A stretch of DNA of 64,000 nt, taken from the NCBI GenBank assembly GCA_003344405.1, contig NOWV01000160.1, forward strand, positions 1 to 64,000, read 5' to 3'. The translations under genes and the position numbers were made by a program. The first letter of the stretch is position 1. Each line of letters starts with the position of its first letter. This DNA is from Trichoplax sp. H2 (taxonomy: Eukaryota; Placozoa; Uniplacotomia; Trichoplacea). Of this stretch, positions 1 through 10,391 are shown piece after piece. The notes under the pieces are model-generated. The model made no database searches, was not told where the DNA came from, and worked only from the letters and a program-made list of their open reading frames with translations.

Positions 1-636
1 TTACGATATTTTTCATGAACAAAAATCCAAAAATTAAAACAGAAAAATTATAATTCAGACATAAATTAAAAATAAACCCGACCGGTTCCAAAACAGGAAA
101 ATTATATCGGACACAAACCCGATCGGTCCCAGAATCCGAAAACTATATCGGACACAAATCCGGAAAAATTCGCTTTTTATGAAGATCACAGTAATCGCTT
201 ATCAAAAAAATTTATATGACTACTACGACTACTTTTCTGACATTAGTACCGCTTAGTATTCGCGAGTATTGACAGTTGATGTTTTAGCGTCAGATTGTAC
301 TGTAACTGTACGAGTATAGACTACCTTACAGTACTTTATCGTCATGTTATAAATCCCCTTTCTCTAAGGATAGGGTTTTGCTACTAAGTCAAATTTCTTT
401 ACAATTTGAATAGACGATGAAACGCCCTTTCTTTAGATTAGGCATTTGCTCTATGGGCTACTTGTATAGTAATCTATATAATACCTTGTAAAATAATGAA
501 GAAGAAAAGATGGCGACATGATGATTTGGCAGGGTAAAACTTAAAGACACTATCACTTTCTAGGTATTTTGTATAGTAAAATAATACTAATTACATACTA
601 AAAACTACAAAGGACTCTACTTTTAGTCCTTTTACT
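1..636 (-). mobile_element. Long-TIR/foldback element, one arm and part of interior (cut by window start)
   Basis: From about 180 to 636 this is the reverse complement of the arms at 34,549-34,990 and 46,651-47,090, with most bases matching. The outer end at 611-636 carries a small hairpin (AAAGGACT, 8 bases, AGTCCTTT). From 1 to 180 it matches the interior at 34,990-35,095 in reverse. The element continues to the left of the window, so its size is unknown. No transposase frame is visible here. The AG...CT ends and long arms could suit a foldback element or a long-TIR DNA transposon; no target duplication was found to decide. Confidence 0.75.
74..172. repeat. 41-bp tandem repeat inside the foldback element
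   Basis: Two complete 41-bp units (74-114 and 115-155) begin AAACCCGA and end ATATCGGACAC. A partial third unit (156-172) and a degenerate half unit before base 74 flank them. The copy at 34,990-35,095 has about one unit, so unit number varies between copies. Confidence 0.7.
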
Positions 637-1532
637 ACAATTAATTATATTAGATCTACAGTATTTCGTCTAGTATTAAGTGATGCAGCAATGAAGATAA
701 AACGATTTCTACGCTTGGTAAGTTATTGAAACTCATTCACGATCAGAAATCTCAAATGCTGTAGAATCGAAGAATCTTAAAGCTAACGTTAATTAATAAC
801 TAATGAGGTTTATCTATGGTTAATTAAGATCAATTTTAAATATATGACTAATGTTAATATTAATCTCTGGAATGTCTAAAGTTTAGAAATTCTAATATTA
901 GGATTGCTTTGGAGCTCAGTATCTAGAAACAAAACATTTCCTTCTATATTTTAAAGTTAAAAATTGAAACAGAGATCTGCCCTTTACCAAGTCTGTTTTT
1001 ATTTTTGTATTCTATAAGCAATTTTGAAACATAAATATAACAATATGAAGGCATGTAATAAGATTTTTAGGATTAATGAAATATGATGTAAGCAAATATA
1101 ATATTGTCTATCTGGCTTTAAACAGTCGATTAATTCTATTGGTTTAAGCCCGAAATCTTAATGGCCTGAAAATTTTCCTGGTTTATCCTCACGAATTAAC
1201 TACTTACAAAATATCAGATAATTTCACACAGCATGTACCTAATACCAACCTAAATAGTTTTAGAATCAAAAAGTTTGATGAGAAAAATTATCGGAAGATA
1301 AATTTTCTCAAGCAATACTAGAAGAAAGTAAGGCTTATAATTTTTAAGAAAGTTCTAATATCAATTATACTACAATTAGCATAAATTTAGTTAGACGACA
1401 GTTATGGCCAAAGTTAACATTCTTTTAAAACTATTACACGCTTATCCTGTCAATACTTAAGGAGATGAAGTCATTTATCGAGTCTAAAATAATATTTTCA
1501 CAGAAATATATTATGGTTAATTATTTAACGGC
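637..1532. other. Intergenic, nothing recognised
   Basis: AT-rich sequence between the foldback element and the next LTR. No frame with recognisable coding character and no repeat that I could match elsewhere in the window. Confidence 0.5.
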
Positions 1533-2162
1533 TGTCACAAATCAGCTTTGCGACAAGATAACGTAATGTACGATCAATAGGTCAATTCCTTGAACCACGT
1601 ATCAAGGGACAATATCTGCACTATCAGAAACACTTTTTCTCTACTAGCAGGCTACACAAAGACTTAGACGCCTCGTATTTTACGTTAAACCTAAGTTTAA
1701 GAATTAACTTTATTACACGATTTATTGCATTTATATACTCTTTCTCAATAGTTCATGAGTCATAGTTAGTACATTTAACTTTGGAATCATTCATTGAATT
1801 AGTCATTAATTTTAGCTGCTGCTTCCTAATGCAGACAACAGTATTTACGAACATAGACATTTGATGACTAATACAGAAAAGTCAAATTATGATATGTCCT
1901 ATCGCGGGATATTTCGAAGATAATTTACAATATACCATAAATAAGTTACAATCACAATGATTCGGACTGTAACTAGATAATTCGCATTCCCTAATATAGC
2001 TATTAATTTCAGTATATGTATATATATGTCACTGTCATAAAAAGGCAGTGCTACATTAAAACAAAGCATATCTAAATTAGAAGTTAACTAAATAAGGATA
2101 GCCTAACAAAATTATTCTTGCATAGATATTTCTACTCCAATGCAGTATATAATACTGTCACA
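1533..2162 (+). mobile_element. Solo LTR, family gamma copy 1
   Basis: A 630-bp repeat beginning TGTCACAAATCAGC and ending ACTGTCACA, so TG...CA ends. It matches 40,725-41,349 directly and 60,586-61,214 in reverse along its whole length. The flanking pentamers ACGGC and ATGGT agree at only 3 of 5 positions, so the target duplication has decayed. No internal retrotransposon sequence adjoins it. It ends 131 bp from the stop codon of the receptor gene at 2,293. Confidence 0.75.
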
Positions 2163-2292
2163 ATGGTACTCATCTACCGTTGGTACAGCAAAAATGAGTA
2201 AATTATCAAAGCAAGATCTATTGTCGTATTTGATATTCACGAGCGAATAATGTGATAAAATCAAAAACAAAATAATGTCAGTTCTTACCTAA

Positions 2293-3282
2293 TTATCTTT
2301 TTAATGTATTTGTAGAATGCATTATTGATGTAGTTAAATACTTATACCGACTATGTAAGACCTCTCTTATGGCATCTAGAAAGTATCCATAGAGTAATGG
2401 ATTAACTGCTGGATAGGAAAATGCAATATAGCGACTGATAGCGGCAAAGTAATTACGAAACCAAGTTGGTAAACTGCAGAATGAATCAATATTCTGAAAG
2501 CTAAATAACACTATTTGAAATGTAATTAAGAATGGAAATATCATTGCGATAAAGATTATAGCTAGTATGGACATTTGTATTGCTGCTTGATTAGTTTTAG
2601 AGCGTAGCTTCGAAATTTCTGTCACTTGAACAAATGCCTGTTGGCTAAATATCGTACGTTTCTTCTTATAGATATAGTGATAAATGTAACAGTAGCAATA
2701 AACTATGATAGACGTCGGTACAATAAATAATACCAAATGGTATACGAGAAAGAAATTAGCTTCATCGATAACATTGTAACCTAAAATGCATTCATTAAGG
2801 CTTAGCTGCCGAAAAGTCATGATTGGTATCGCTGCAGTGGTGAAAGAAATAATCCAAGTTAACAGGACGATAGCTATGCAAAATTTTCTATTATTTATAT
2901 CTCGATATTTTATAGGCCATCGAACGGCAATATATCGATCTACACTAATTAAACACTGATGCAGATTATAATTTGATAATAGGGCTAATCCTATGATTGG
3001 CAACATTGAGCAAATTAAGGGAATGTTGATGAAAAAGTCACTTGAAAATAGTGGCAAAATATATAAAGCTCCAAACAAAATTCCAATAAAAAATGAACTG
3101 GTAATGATGATATTTGATGATCGTTTGGCCGATTTCGTAAATATTAAGGAAGAGAATAATATAAAATTATTGATAATTGCTAAAGATCCCACCGTGATCC
3201 ATAGCGATATATTTTCTGGTATACTATATTCGCTCAAACATAGAATATCTGCAGTTGAGTTTTTCGTAGTATTGTTGGCCAT
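2293..3282 (-). CDS. Class A (rhodopsin-like) GPCR, array member 1
   Basis: A 329-residue seven-helix receptor expected to sit in the plasma membrane and signal through G proteins; ligand unknown. Predicted helices lie near 28-48, 57-78, 92-114, 134-154, 177-203, 234-260 and 278-301. D115-R116-Y117 follows an LHQC segment at the end of TM3, with W122-P123 shortly after. C91 and C165 can form the TM3/ECL2 disulphide. TM6 has P250 but no preceding Trp, and TM7 has N294-P-L-L-Y298. The N-terminus has N-glycosylation sequons at N3, N4, N8 and N24. I use the first ATG because the start MANN recurs in two paralogues. The frame is complete with no intron, like the rest of the array. Class A identity is firm; the subfamily is not recognised. 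Confidence 0.95.
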   Translation of the reverse strand: MANNTTKNSTADILCLSEYSIPENISLWITVGSLAIINNFILFSSLIFTKSAKRSSNIIITSSFFIGILFGALYILPLFSSDFFINIPLICSMLPIIGLALLSNYNLHQCLISVDRYIAVRWPIKYRDINNRKFCIAIVLLTWIISFTTAAIPIMTFRQLSLNECILGYNVIDEANFFLVYHLVLFIVPTSIIVYCYCYIYHYIYKKKRTIFSQQAFVQVTEISKLRSKTNQAAIQMSILAIIFIAMIFPFLITFQIVLFSFQNIDSFCSLPTWFRNYFAAISRYIAFSYPAVNPLLYGYFLDAIREVLHSRYKYLTTSIMHSTNTLKR

Positions 3283-4254
3283 TTTGAATCAATTTTCAGG
3301 GAAACTATATTTGACAGTTGCAATATAACGCAATCTGAATTATAGCAATGTTATTTAAATGTTTTTGATGCTATAATTTGCAATTAATACCTGAATTAAC
3401 TTCTTAAATAATTTATAGTACATTATATTCCAAAAGTGTGTACTATGAATAAAAAGGCTATATTTTTGTAGTGCTACAAACTCAATGACTTAACAAATAT
3501 AATATGCTGTATCATTCAGTTCTTCCTTAACTTCTATGATATAATAATGTTTAATTTCCGTATCTCATACATTGCTAAAAAAATATTTCATTTTAAGCAT
3601 GTTATTAAATAGTATCAAAGAAAAATTTAAGTATATATTGCTCAACTATCGGAAACTATGCGTTTTCATACTATTGTGCCTATACCGATAACTGTTTAAT
3701 TAAGGCTCCTAACTAAGCTTAAAATTATTTTTTCGAATGCAAAAGTACAAGTTTATTGCCGTTGTATGAACTTGTAAGTGCCTCTTACCTTATCACACCC
3801 TTTATTGATATCAATATTTTACCATTAGCGCTATTATAATTTATCTGAAAAAGTGTGGATCTCATTACAAATGTAAGTTAGATCTAGAATTTAGTTGCAC
3901 AAATATTTAAAAATAAATTTAATAAAAGTTACGATTATGCTAGTGTTTATCTGTTAGCCACTGATTCACTCACAGTAATAAAATATTCAATAATTTAACC
4001 TGCGTTGCCTTTATCTAGTTACATTCGATAGCAAAATTAAAACATTAATGGTGATACGTATACTCTTATTGCAGACATTTTCGCTGTAGGACTACCAAAA
4101 TAGTGGTTAACGGTAAATTGATGTACTTATACATACTTAGAATTTTTATAATTTTAAGCTTCAAAAATGGTTAATCATACGTACGAAAATTAAAAGCATA
4201 ATTACGTTTTAAGTTTAAATCTTTGACTAATAATGAATATTTATGCCATTGCTA
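3283..4254. other. Intergenic, nothing recognised
   Basis: Upstream side of the receptor gene that starts at 3,282, so it presumably holds its promoter. I see no TATA box or CpG cluster that I can defend, and no coding frame. Confidence 0.45.
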
Positions 4255-4859
4255 TGTTATGAGCTAGGAATAGCCCCAACTTTCAACTAGGTTTGAACGG
4301 TTGTTTTCTAACCTATACAACTGTTATATGAAGTAACAGTTTGTTAGTATTCCTAGGCAGGTAGGATTTAACATCGTAAGATCTCCAAACTTTCTAGAAA
4401 ATTACAATCTAATTTTTTTATCGGCGAAGTCGCTGCTTATATGAGTTTCGGTAACTAAAACTGATTTAACTACACAAGTCACTTCATTTATTAGAAATAA
4501 ATTAAATTAATATTCTAAAGAAATTTTATCTGTACAAATTAAATTATAGGCTAGCTCTATTAAATATGTTGTATCGGCATTACATTAATAAATTCTCGAT
4601 ATTAGTTTAACAAACACATATTAGGGTATCCTACTGAAATTTAGACATTGTACTTCAACTTCAACATCATTGGAAAAGATACAATCTAGTTAAACTAGTT
4701 GGCAATTACTATTTTAGTCTATCTAATCCTAAATTGAGGATTGCTAATACATCAAGTGTTAGCAACTAAAGTTACAATTGAAGAAACCGTAAAATTTCTA
4801 AGATATAAACATACACAGAACGTAATAGAAATAACGTTCAAACAACAAGTTTCATGACA
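4255..4859 (+). mobile_element. LTR-like repeat, family R7 copy 1
   Basis: Begins TGTTATGAGCTAG and matches 8,193-8,813 directly and the two halves of 60,465-61,736 in reverse. It can be read as ending in ACA at 4,859. The flanking pentamers TGCTA and CTCTA agree at 3 of 5 positions. A TTATATGAG segment about 180 bp in could be a TATA box. This is an old, diverged copy, and the 3' end is uncertain by tens of bases. Confidence 0.55.
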
Positions 4860-6487
4860 CTCTATTACTAGGCATTGTCTATATTTGGATTGTTTGGGTC
4901 TTCCATTTTAATTCTAATCATAAAGGTAGCATTTGTACGTTCATTGCTTAGCAAGATATAGGAAGCATGTATCTCGATATGGTAGCAGAGTTTAATAGTT
5001 CTAATTTAGTTAATATAAATTCCATAAATTTTTATAAGATTAATATTATTTATCATTTCTAACAGATGCGATTTTTCTCTCCTGCGCGAGCTAGCATACT
5101 TATGCCAATAGTACCACATTAAAGGATACAATTACTTTTATTCATGTTTAGTAATTGAATGATCTATTATATAGGTGCCTTAGTAAATACTTAAAGAATT
5201 AGCAAAAAGAAAGTTAGAACAGTCACAAAGCACATTTAAATTTTAATGCAGTAATTTTCAATCTAGAAACTGATATGGTGAATGCATAATTATCAGCCAG
5301 GTGTGGCCGTGTGAAATATTATTGTCCATTTAAGATAAATAATTAATAGTAGCCATTAAATTATTGCCATAAATATTTTAGTATGAAATATTAATGGCAT
5401 TATATAATTTATCGTCATAGAAAATACGGTAAATCATGTTGATTAATTTAAGAAATAAGGACTTTAAAAGAAACTATATTATAATTTTAAGCATTTTTAT
5501 ACCGTTACAAAATCCTAAATTAACATATTACAATTGAGAAATTTTGCTAGATATTTTGATATAAGGACAATGCAAATACACTTTAATTACAATATCGTTG
5601 GTATCATAAATAATAAATTTTATAACTTAGAAAATAATATGTATTTAGGAAGAGATATTTTTTAACATAGAAAATTTGTTTATCTTAAAAATTAAAGAAC
5701 ATACACACGTTATTACGTAATTACTACTGTCAAAGATATATTCAATATAATGGATGTTGCTACAAGATTGATACCAAAATCACGGATAATATTTCGAAAA
5801 AAAATTAATAAAAATAGGATTAAGTTTAAGAACTTAATTACATGCTCAGTAGGTTTTAGACCCAAACTTATGAACAGCGACAGCTAAATTAACCTATATA
5901 TGTGCGCATATTGTATTTTCTATATAGTTGAGATCTATTTTTGTTAAATTGAAACATTGTTGCTGACTGATAGTGCTGACTTTGTATCAAAGTTATTACT
6001 AACTTTTTTTATCTCAATGTTTGATCATGACACATAAGATTATTAAAATTCCTATTTTAATTCGTCTGATAACGGAAGTAACACGAATGATAATTTCGTT
6101 TATAGTATCAATTGCCACATCTACTGTTTGAATATCTAAGTAGATAATTTGCTAAATTATTGTTCTATTAAAAATTATATAAAACAATAAATGCTTAATA
6201 GTTTATGTTTATACTGAGTATAAAAAGGGATAAAAATTATATTAACATTAAAATATAGAGACGCCCTTAATTCGGTTTTTAATTAAAGTTGCACAGAATG
6301 GGTATTAAGTAATTGCCTTATACCGTCTCAAAGCCTACTGTTTATGATAAATTGCCTTAGTGACTTTCTGATCCTATTAATATTATGTACAATTATGCAA
6401 TTGTTTGTTTTAGCACTACGCAATAAAGTGTACTGAACCAGGTCATGTGTTCAAGTCGAGTTGTCCCTGTGTTGAACTGTGTAGTAC
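4860..6487. other. Intergenic, nothing recognised
   Basis: AT-rich, with no coding frame and no repeat that I could match within the window. Confidence 0.45.
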
Positions 6488-6492
6488 GGTAC

Positions 6493-7105
6493 TGTTGCAA
6501 ATCTCCTTTGTAACAAGAAACCGTGTCTTTAACACTATCTTCACTAGTACTCGTGTTCCCAACTAACTTAGGGACCTATTGTAGTTGAACTAACTTTCAG
6601 CTATACAAATAAGCTACTAATGAGTAATAGGTTTAAATACTTCACTTTTATTTGGTTAAACTTAGTTTTAAAATGTACTAAAGAAAACGTAAGAACATTC
6701 TCAGCAATAATGGTCAAAAGATCTCGCAAGTGACTAACTGGAACTGAACAGCTAAGCTAGTGCTCGGCTTTTTATAGTCTCGGCCAACGCCGATGGTGCA
6801 CTTGTGAATATTCTTGACATAGCGACTTACACTGTGCAGTATATATATATCCTATTGTAGCAAGTAAAGCCTTACGGTATTGCAAAGTAATTAGACCTTA
6901 CACTTAAGGTGTTATTAATTAACGTTTACTGACTAAGCGTGTTAGCTCCGACACGTCAACAATAATGAACTTTCTGATACCTTGGCAATAGCAAGTACTT
7001 ATTAATAAACATTAATATCTAATAAGTTACTGGAGCAAACAACAATTTTAATGAGATATTTTAATTAACATAGCAATTAATATTTCGGAGCATGGCTCCG
7101 TAACA
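6493..7105 (+). mobile_element. Solo LTR, family eta copy 1, with 5-bp target duplication
   Basis: Starts TGTTGCAAATC and ends CTCCGTAACA. It is flanked by an exact 5-bp duplication, GGTAC, at 6,488-6,492 and 7,106-7,110. A TATA-like segment follows GCTCGGC near 6,765, matching the GCTCG...TTTTATA of the copy at 47,511. A perfect hairpin (CGGAGC, ATG, GCTCCG) occupies 7,086-7,100, close to the 3' end. TG...CA ends plus a 5-bp duplication are the mark of LTR retrotransposon integration. No coding interior adjoins it, so it is a solo LTR. Confidence 0.85.
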
Positions 7106-7110
7106 GGTAC

Positions 7111-8192
7111 TAACAGTATACTGTTCCGTAAGTTATTGTTAAAATTTTTAACAAAATCTGTTGCTACAAATATTTCAAAATGGGATTAATATACGGTATA
7201 ATTACGGTATTTTTGAGCTTTATATTTTAACGTCATAAAGTTTATCAATTTCAATCGAATTTTAAAAATTTAATCCAAAAATATAAGAGTATTGAGAAAT
7301 GCTATAAAATTCAATTTTCGTATCACAATCTTAAAAAAATTGGATATCGAAATTTGAAGTTTACAAGAATTCGCTTCATAATAAGCTTTAAGCTAATGTC
7401 TAATACTCCAGCACTACGTAATAAAGTGTCGATATATCATTATTATATGCATAAACATACATACGTTTCAGATGATTCATAACATAGATATTTTATACGA
7501 ATGATGAGGCATTAATTCTATAGACTTGATCCAGCAGTGCATTTTCTAGAAGTTCTAATACTTTTACCTTAATTCGGACTTTAGCTGGCTATTGTGCATA
7601 TTAGCCGGGATCAAATTTTATCCGTGCCACATATTATAATACGAAATAACCAGGCTAGGAATTTCCTTTTTAAGTTTTGCTTTGTGCAGCATATATACCC
7701 ATTCATTAGGACGGAAAATTTACAATTTAATTATAATATATGCTGACAGCTGCTAACATTTTATCAAAGTTCATTATATACGTTAATCAAAGGCAATTGT
7801 TGATAATCTATTAATAAAATGTTAGAGTTGACTATTGTCTTTAAACTATTACGGTTGTAGAATGCAGAGAAAATTGATCGATCTAAGGTGAAATTCATGG
7901 CGATATAGTGTAGATGAATTTCAAGCTATACGGGTTGGTTTCATTTTCAAAACGCTTACCTTTTCACAAATAAATAAAATACTTCACAAAGAAAACTTGC
8001 AATGTACCTATTCTTTTAGATAAAAATTACCTGCGTTATGCAAAATGATGTTCTATTGGATTAGTTACCCCCTGTAGCAGTGATATGGTCGCGTGATATC
8101 AACTTTCAAATTACTGCAATAATTAAAGTAAAGGAAAAAAAAGTTAAAGCATGCACAGGGAATATGAGTTATTTAAAATAAAAGGTAAGTAT
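7111..8192. other. Intergenic, nothing recognised
   Basis: Very AT-rich, with no coding frame. A phrase around 'AGCACTACG(C/T)AATAAAGTGT' occurs both here (about 7,410) and left of the LTR (about 6,412), which hints at an older repeat that I could not delimit. Confidence 0.35.
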
Positions 8193-8813
8193 TGTTACGA
8201 GCTAGAAGTAGCCCTGACGTGCAACAAGGATTGAGATAGTGATTTCTACCCTTTACTACTGTTATTTGGAACACCAAACAATTGATATTCCAAGGTAGGT
8301 AGGGTTTAAGATAGGGAGACCTTCCAGACTTACTAGAAAATCACGATCTAATTTATTGTCGGCGAACTTGCCGTTTATATAAGTTTCGGACCTAAAGGGG
8401 ATTCAGCTACTCAAGTCACCTCGTCTCTTAGAAATTAACTAAATTAATGCTCTAAAGAGATTCTATATATACAGATTAAATACAGTCTAATCCTATTAAA
8501 TTTACAGTAACAGTTTTAAAACAATTAATGCTTATTAATAGTTTAACAGATATATATAAAATTATCTCATTAAAATATTTCCTGTAAACTAACGAATTGT
8601 ACTTCGAACCTTAACAACTTGGAAGTGATAGATATAATCCACTTTAGCTGGTAGGTAATTAATGTTTTAGTCTATTTAATCGTAAATTAAGGATATCAAC
8701 TCTTAACCAGTTAAATTACAGTTAAGGAGACCGTAAAATAATTTTAAGATATCAGCATATATAGAACGTAACATAGAAATAAAGTAAACGTCACCAAGAT
8801 TACTATTGCAACA
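8193..8813 (+). mobile_element. LTR-like repeat, family R7 copy 2
   Basis: Begins TGTTACGAGCTAG and parallels 4,255-4,859 throughout. It shares the GTCGGCGAA segment followed by a TTTATATAAG TATA-like motif near 8,370. The flanks AGTAT and AGCAA agree at only 3 of 5 positions, so duplication support is weak. No coding interior. Confidence 0.55.
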
Positions 8814-9387
8814 AGCAATCAAATTATAAAACTGTTCGTGTGCTATCAAAAATATCATAATAACGCTTGTAATGATATAATAACTATCACAATTAATATA
8901 TAAAATGATAGTAGTATTTTAAAATCATATATTGTAAGCAAATTATTTGTTAATAAGGTGTCATTTAGAACAAGATGCAAAAATTAGTGTGACAATATTA
9001 TCGTCATGAAAAAAAGTAAATTATACTTCTAATTTATATAACATTGGTGATTAGAAATTTTAATACTAGTGAAGGAGCTCTAAGCTGGGTAGAAAACGAA
9101 AGTATAATATGCTACAATTGATATAATTTGTCAGCGAAACCGCTTCTTAGGTTGAAGATCATAGATCTCCCATATCCGTGTTTAATAATTATATTTGCTA
9201 TGCATTAAGTAAAATTGGACGATATATGAATAAATCAAGGTAAACGTTGAAATTTTGAGTCAGCAACGGCACAAAGGTCTAGTATTACGATAAGATAGTC
9301 AATGAGTAAGATCACTGATTGGACAGGCTGGCCGGAACATATTGACACCAAATATAGACTGTAATTATTTATTCCAAAAATATCAAA
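8814..9387. other. Intergenic, nothing recognised
   Basis: Downstream of the receptor pseudogene on the minus strand. No gene, RNA or matched repeat was seen. Confidence 0.4.
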
Positions 9388-10391
9388 CTAGACTAACCTA
9401 ATGATTTTGCGAGTTAACAAAATTCGATTTTCTATTATGGAATAAACCACATTTTTCATAACAGCAGTTCGAATTGATTTAACAAAGTAATCATATAATA
9501 CAGGGTCAATTGCAGGATACGTAAAGGCTATATACCGGCATATAACTGACAAATAATCATGCATCCAACATATTAATTGTAAATAAGACTCTTTAGAATG
9601 GAAAGTTACGAACAGAATCTGAAAAAAAACAGTAAAAGGTAGCATCATTAAGATAAAAATTGTGGCTAAAATGCTTATTTGCAGAGCAGCTGTGGTTATT
9701 TTCTTCTTGAACTTAAAGTATCGCCGAGATCTAAATACAACATTATCATCCTTTACTTGTGAAAATCTAAGCTTTAGGGTAACATAATAAAAATAACTGT
9801 AGCAACACAATGTGATAATAGCTGGAATGAAGAAGAAGCCAGAATGATATATATAGAAAAACGTAGTTTCGGAAATAAGATTTGGTAAAGATATGGTCGT
9901 ACAATGATTAACTTAAAGTGGACGGAAAGTCATGATTGGGATTGATGCGGAAAGAAAAGAAATAAACCTCAGGATGAAAACTGAAGTAATATAACGCCTT
10001 TTAGCTATCTTGCTTTTATATTGCATCGGCTATTTTACAGCAATATATCGGCCAATACTGATAAAGCACTGATGTAAATTATTATTGAAAAGGAATGAGT
10101 ATCCAATAACAGGTAGTTACGAACAAAAATTGCTTTGTGGACGAATTGCTTTGTGGACGCGATACTCCTATAGCCCTATCTTGGCATAATGTAGAATCCA
10201 CCAAAAAGGATACCGATAAAAAATGAGCTACAGATGATAGTATTAGATGGTAAATGAATAGATGGCGAGGAAATTAAGCCAGTAAATAAGATTAGATTCG
10301 TTGTAATAGCTAATGCTCCAATCAGTATCCTTAATGAGTGATTGTTAATTGATATAAAATCTCTGTAAGTAACGTAGGAAACATTGGTCAT
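9388..10391 (-). pseudogene. Class A GPCR pseudogene of the array
   Basis: Receptor sequence can be followed from a start MTNVS at 10,391 through to the C-tail at 9,388, but it is broken several times. TAG replaces the Trp after I-x-P-R at the end of TM2. A 16-bp tandem duplication (10,128-10,159) shifts the frame in ECL1. TAA interrupts the start of TM3, TAG replaces the Trp of the KWP element after TM3, and TAA lies in ECL2. The DRY box reads GRY and the TM4 Trp is Arg. TM7 reads DPVLY in place of NPLLY. The C-terminal 140 codons remain open. Wording in TM1, TM2 and the C-tail is closest to the intact gene at 16,532, which suggests those two are recent sisters. Confidence 0.9.
10128..10159. 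repeat. 16-bp tandem duplication causing a frameshift
   Basis: AATTGCTTTGTGGACG occurs twice in direct succession (10,128-10,143 and 10,144-10,159). As 16 is not a multiple of three, it breaks the reading frame of the receptor pseudogene in the loop between TM2 and TM3. Confidence 0.9.

Noticed and set aside
2993-3328. 111-codon plus-strand frame antisense to the first receptor, and the similar 98-codon frame at 30,948-31,244
   Set aside because: Antisense shadows of the N-terminal halves of receptor genes; no independent coding character.
4255-8813. The R7 copies at 4.3 and 8.2 kb as the two LTRs of one 4.5-kb element
   Set aside because: They are too diverged from each other for a single insertion, the interior has no coding remains, and an unrelated LTR lies between them.
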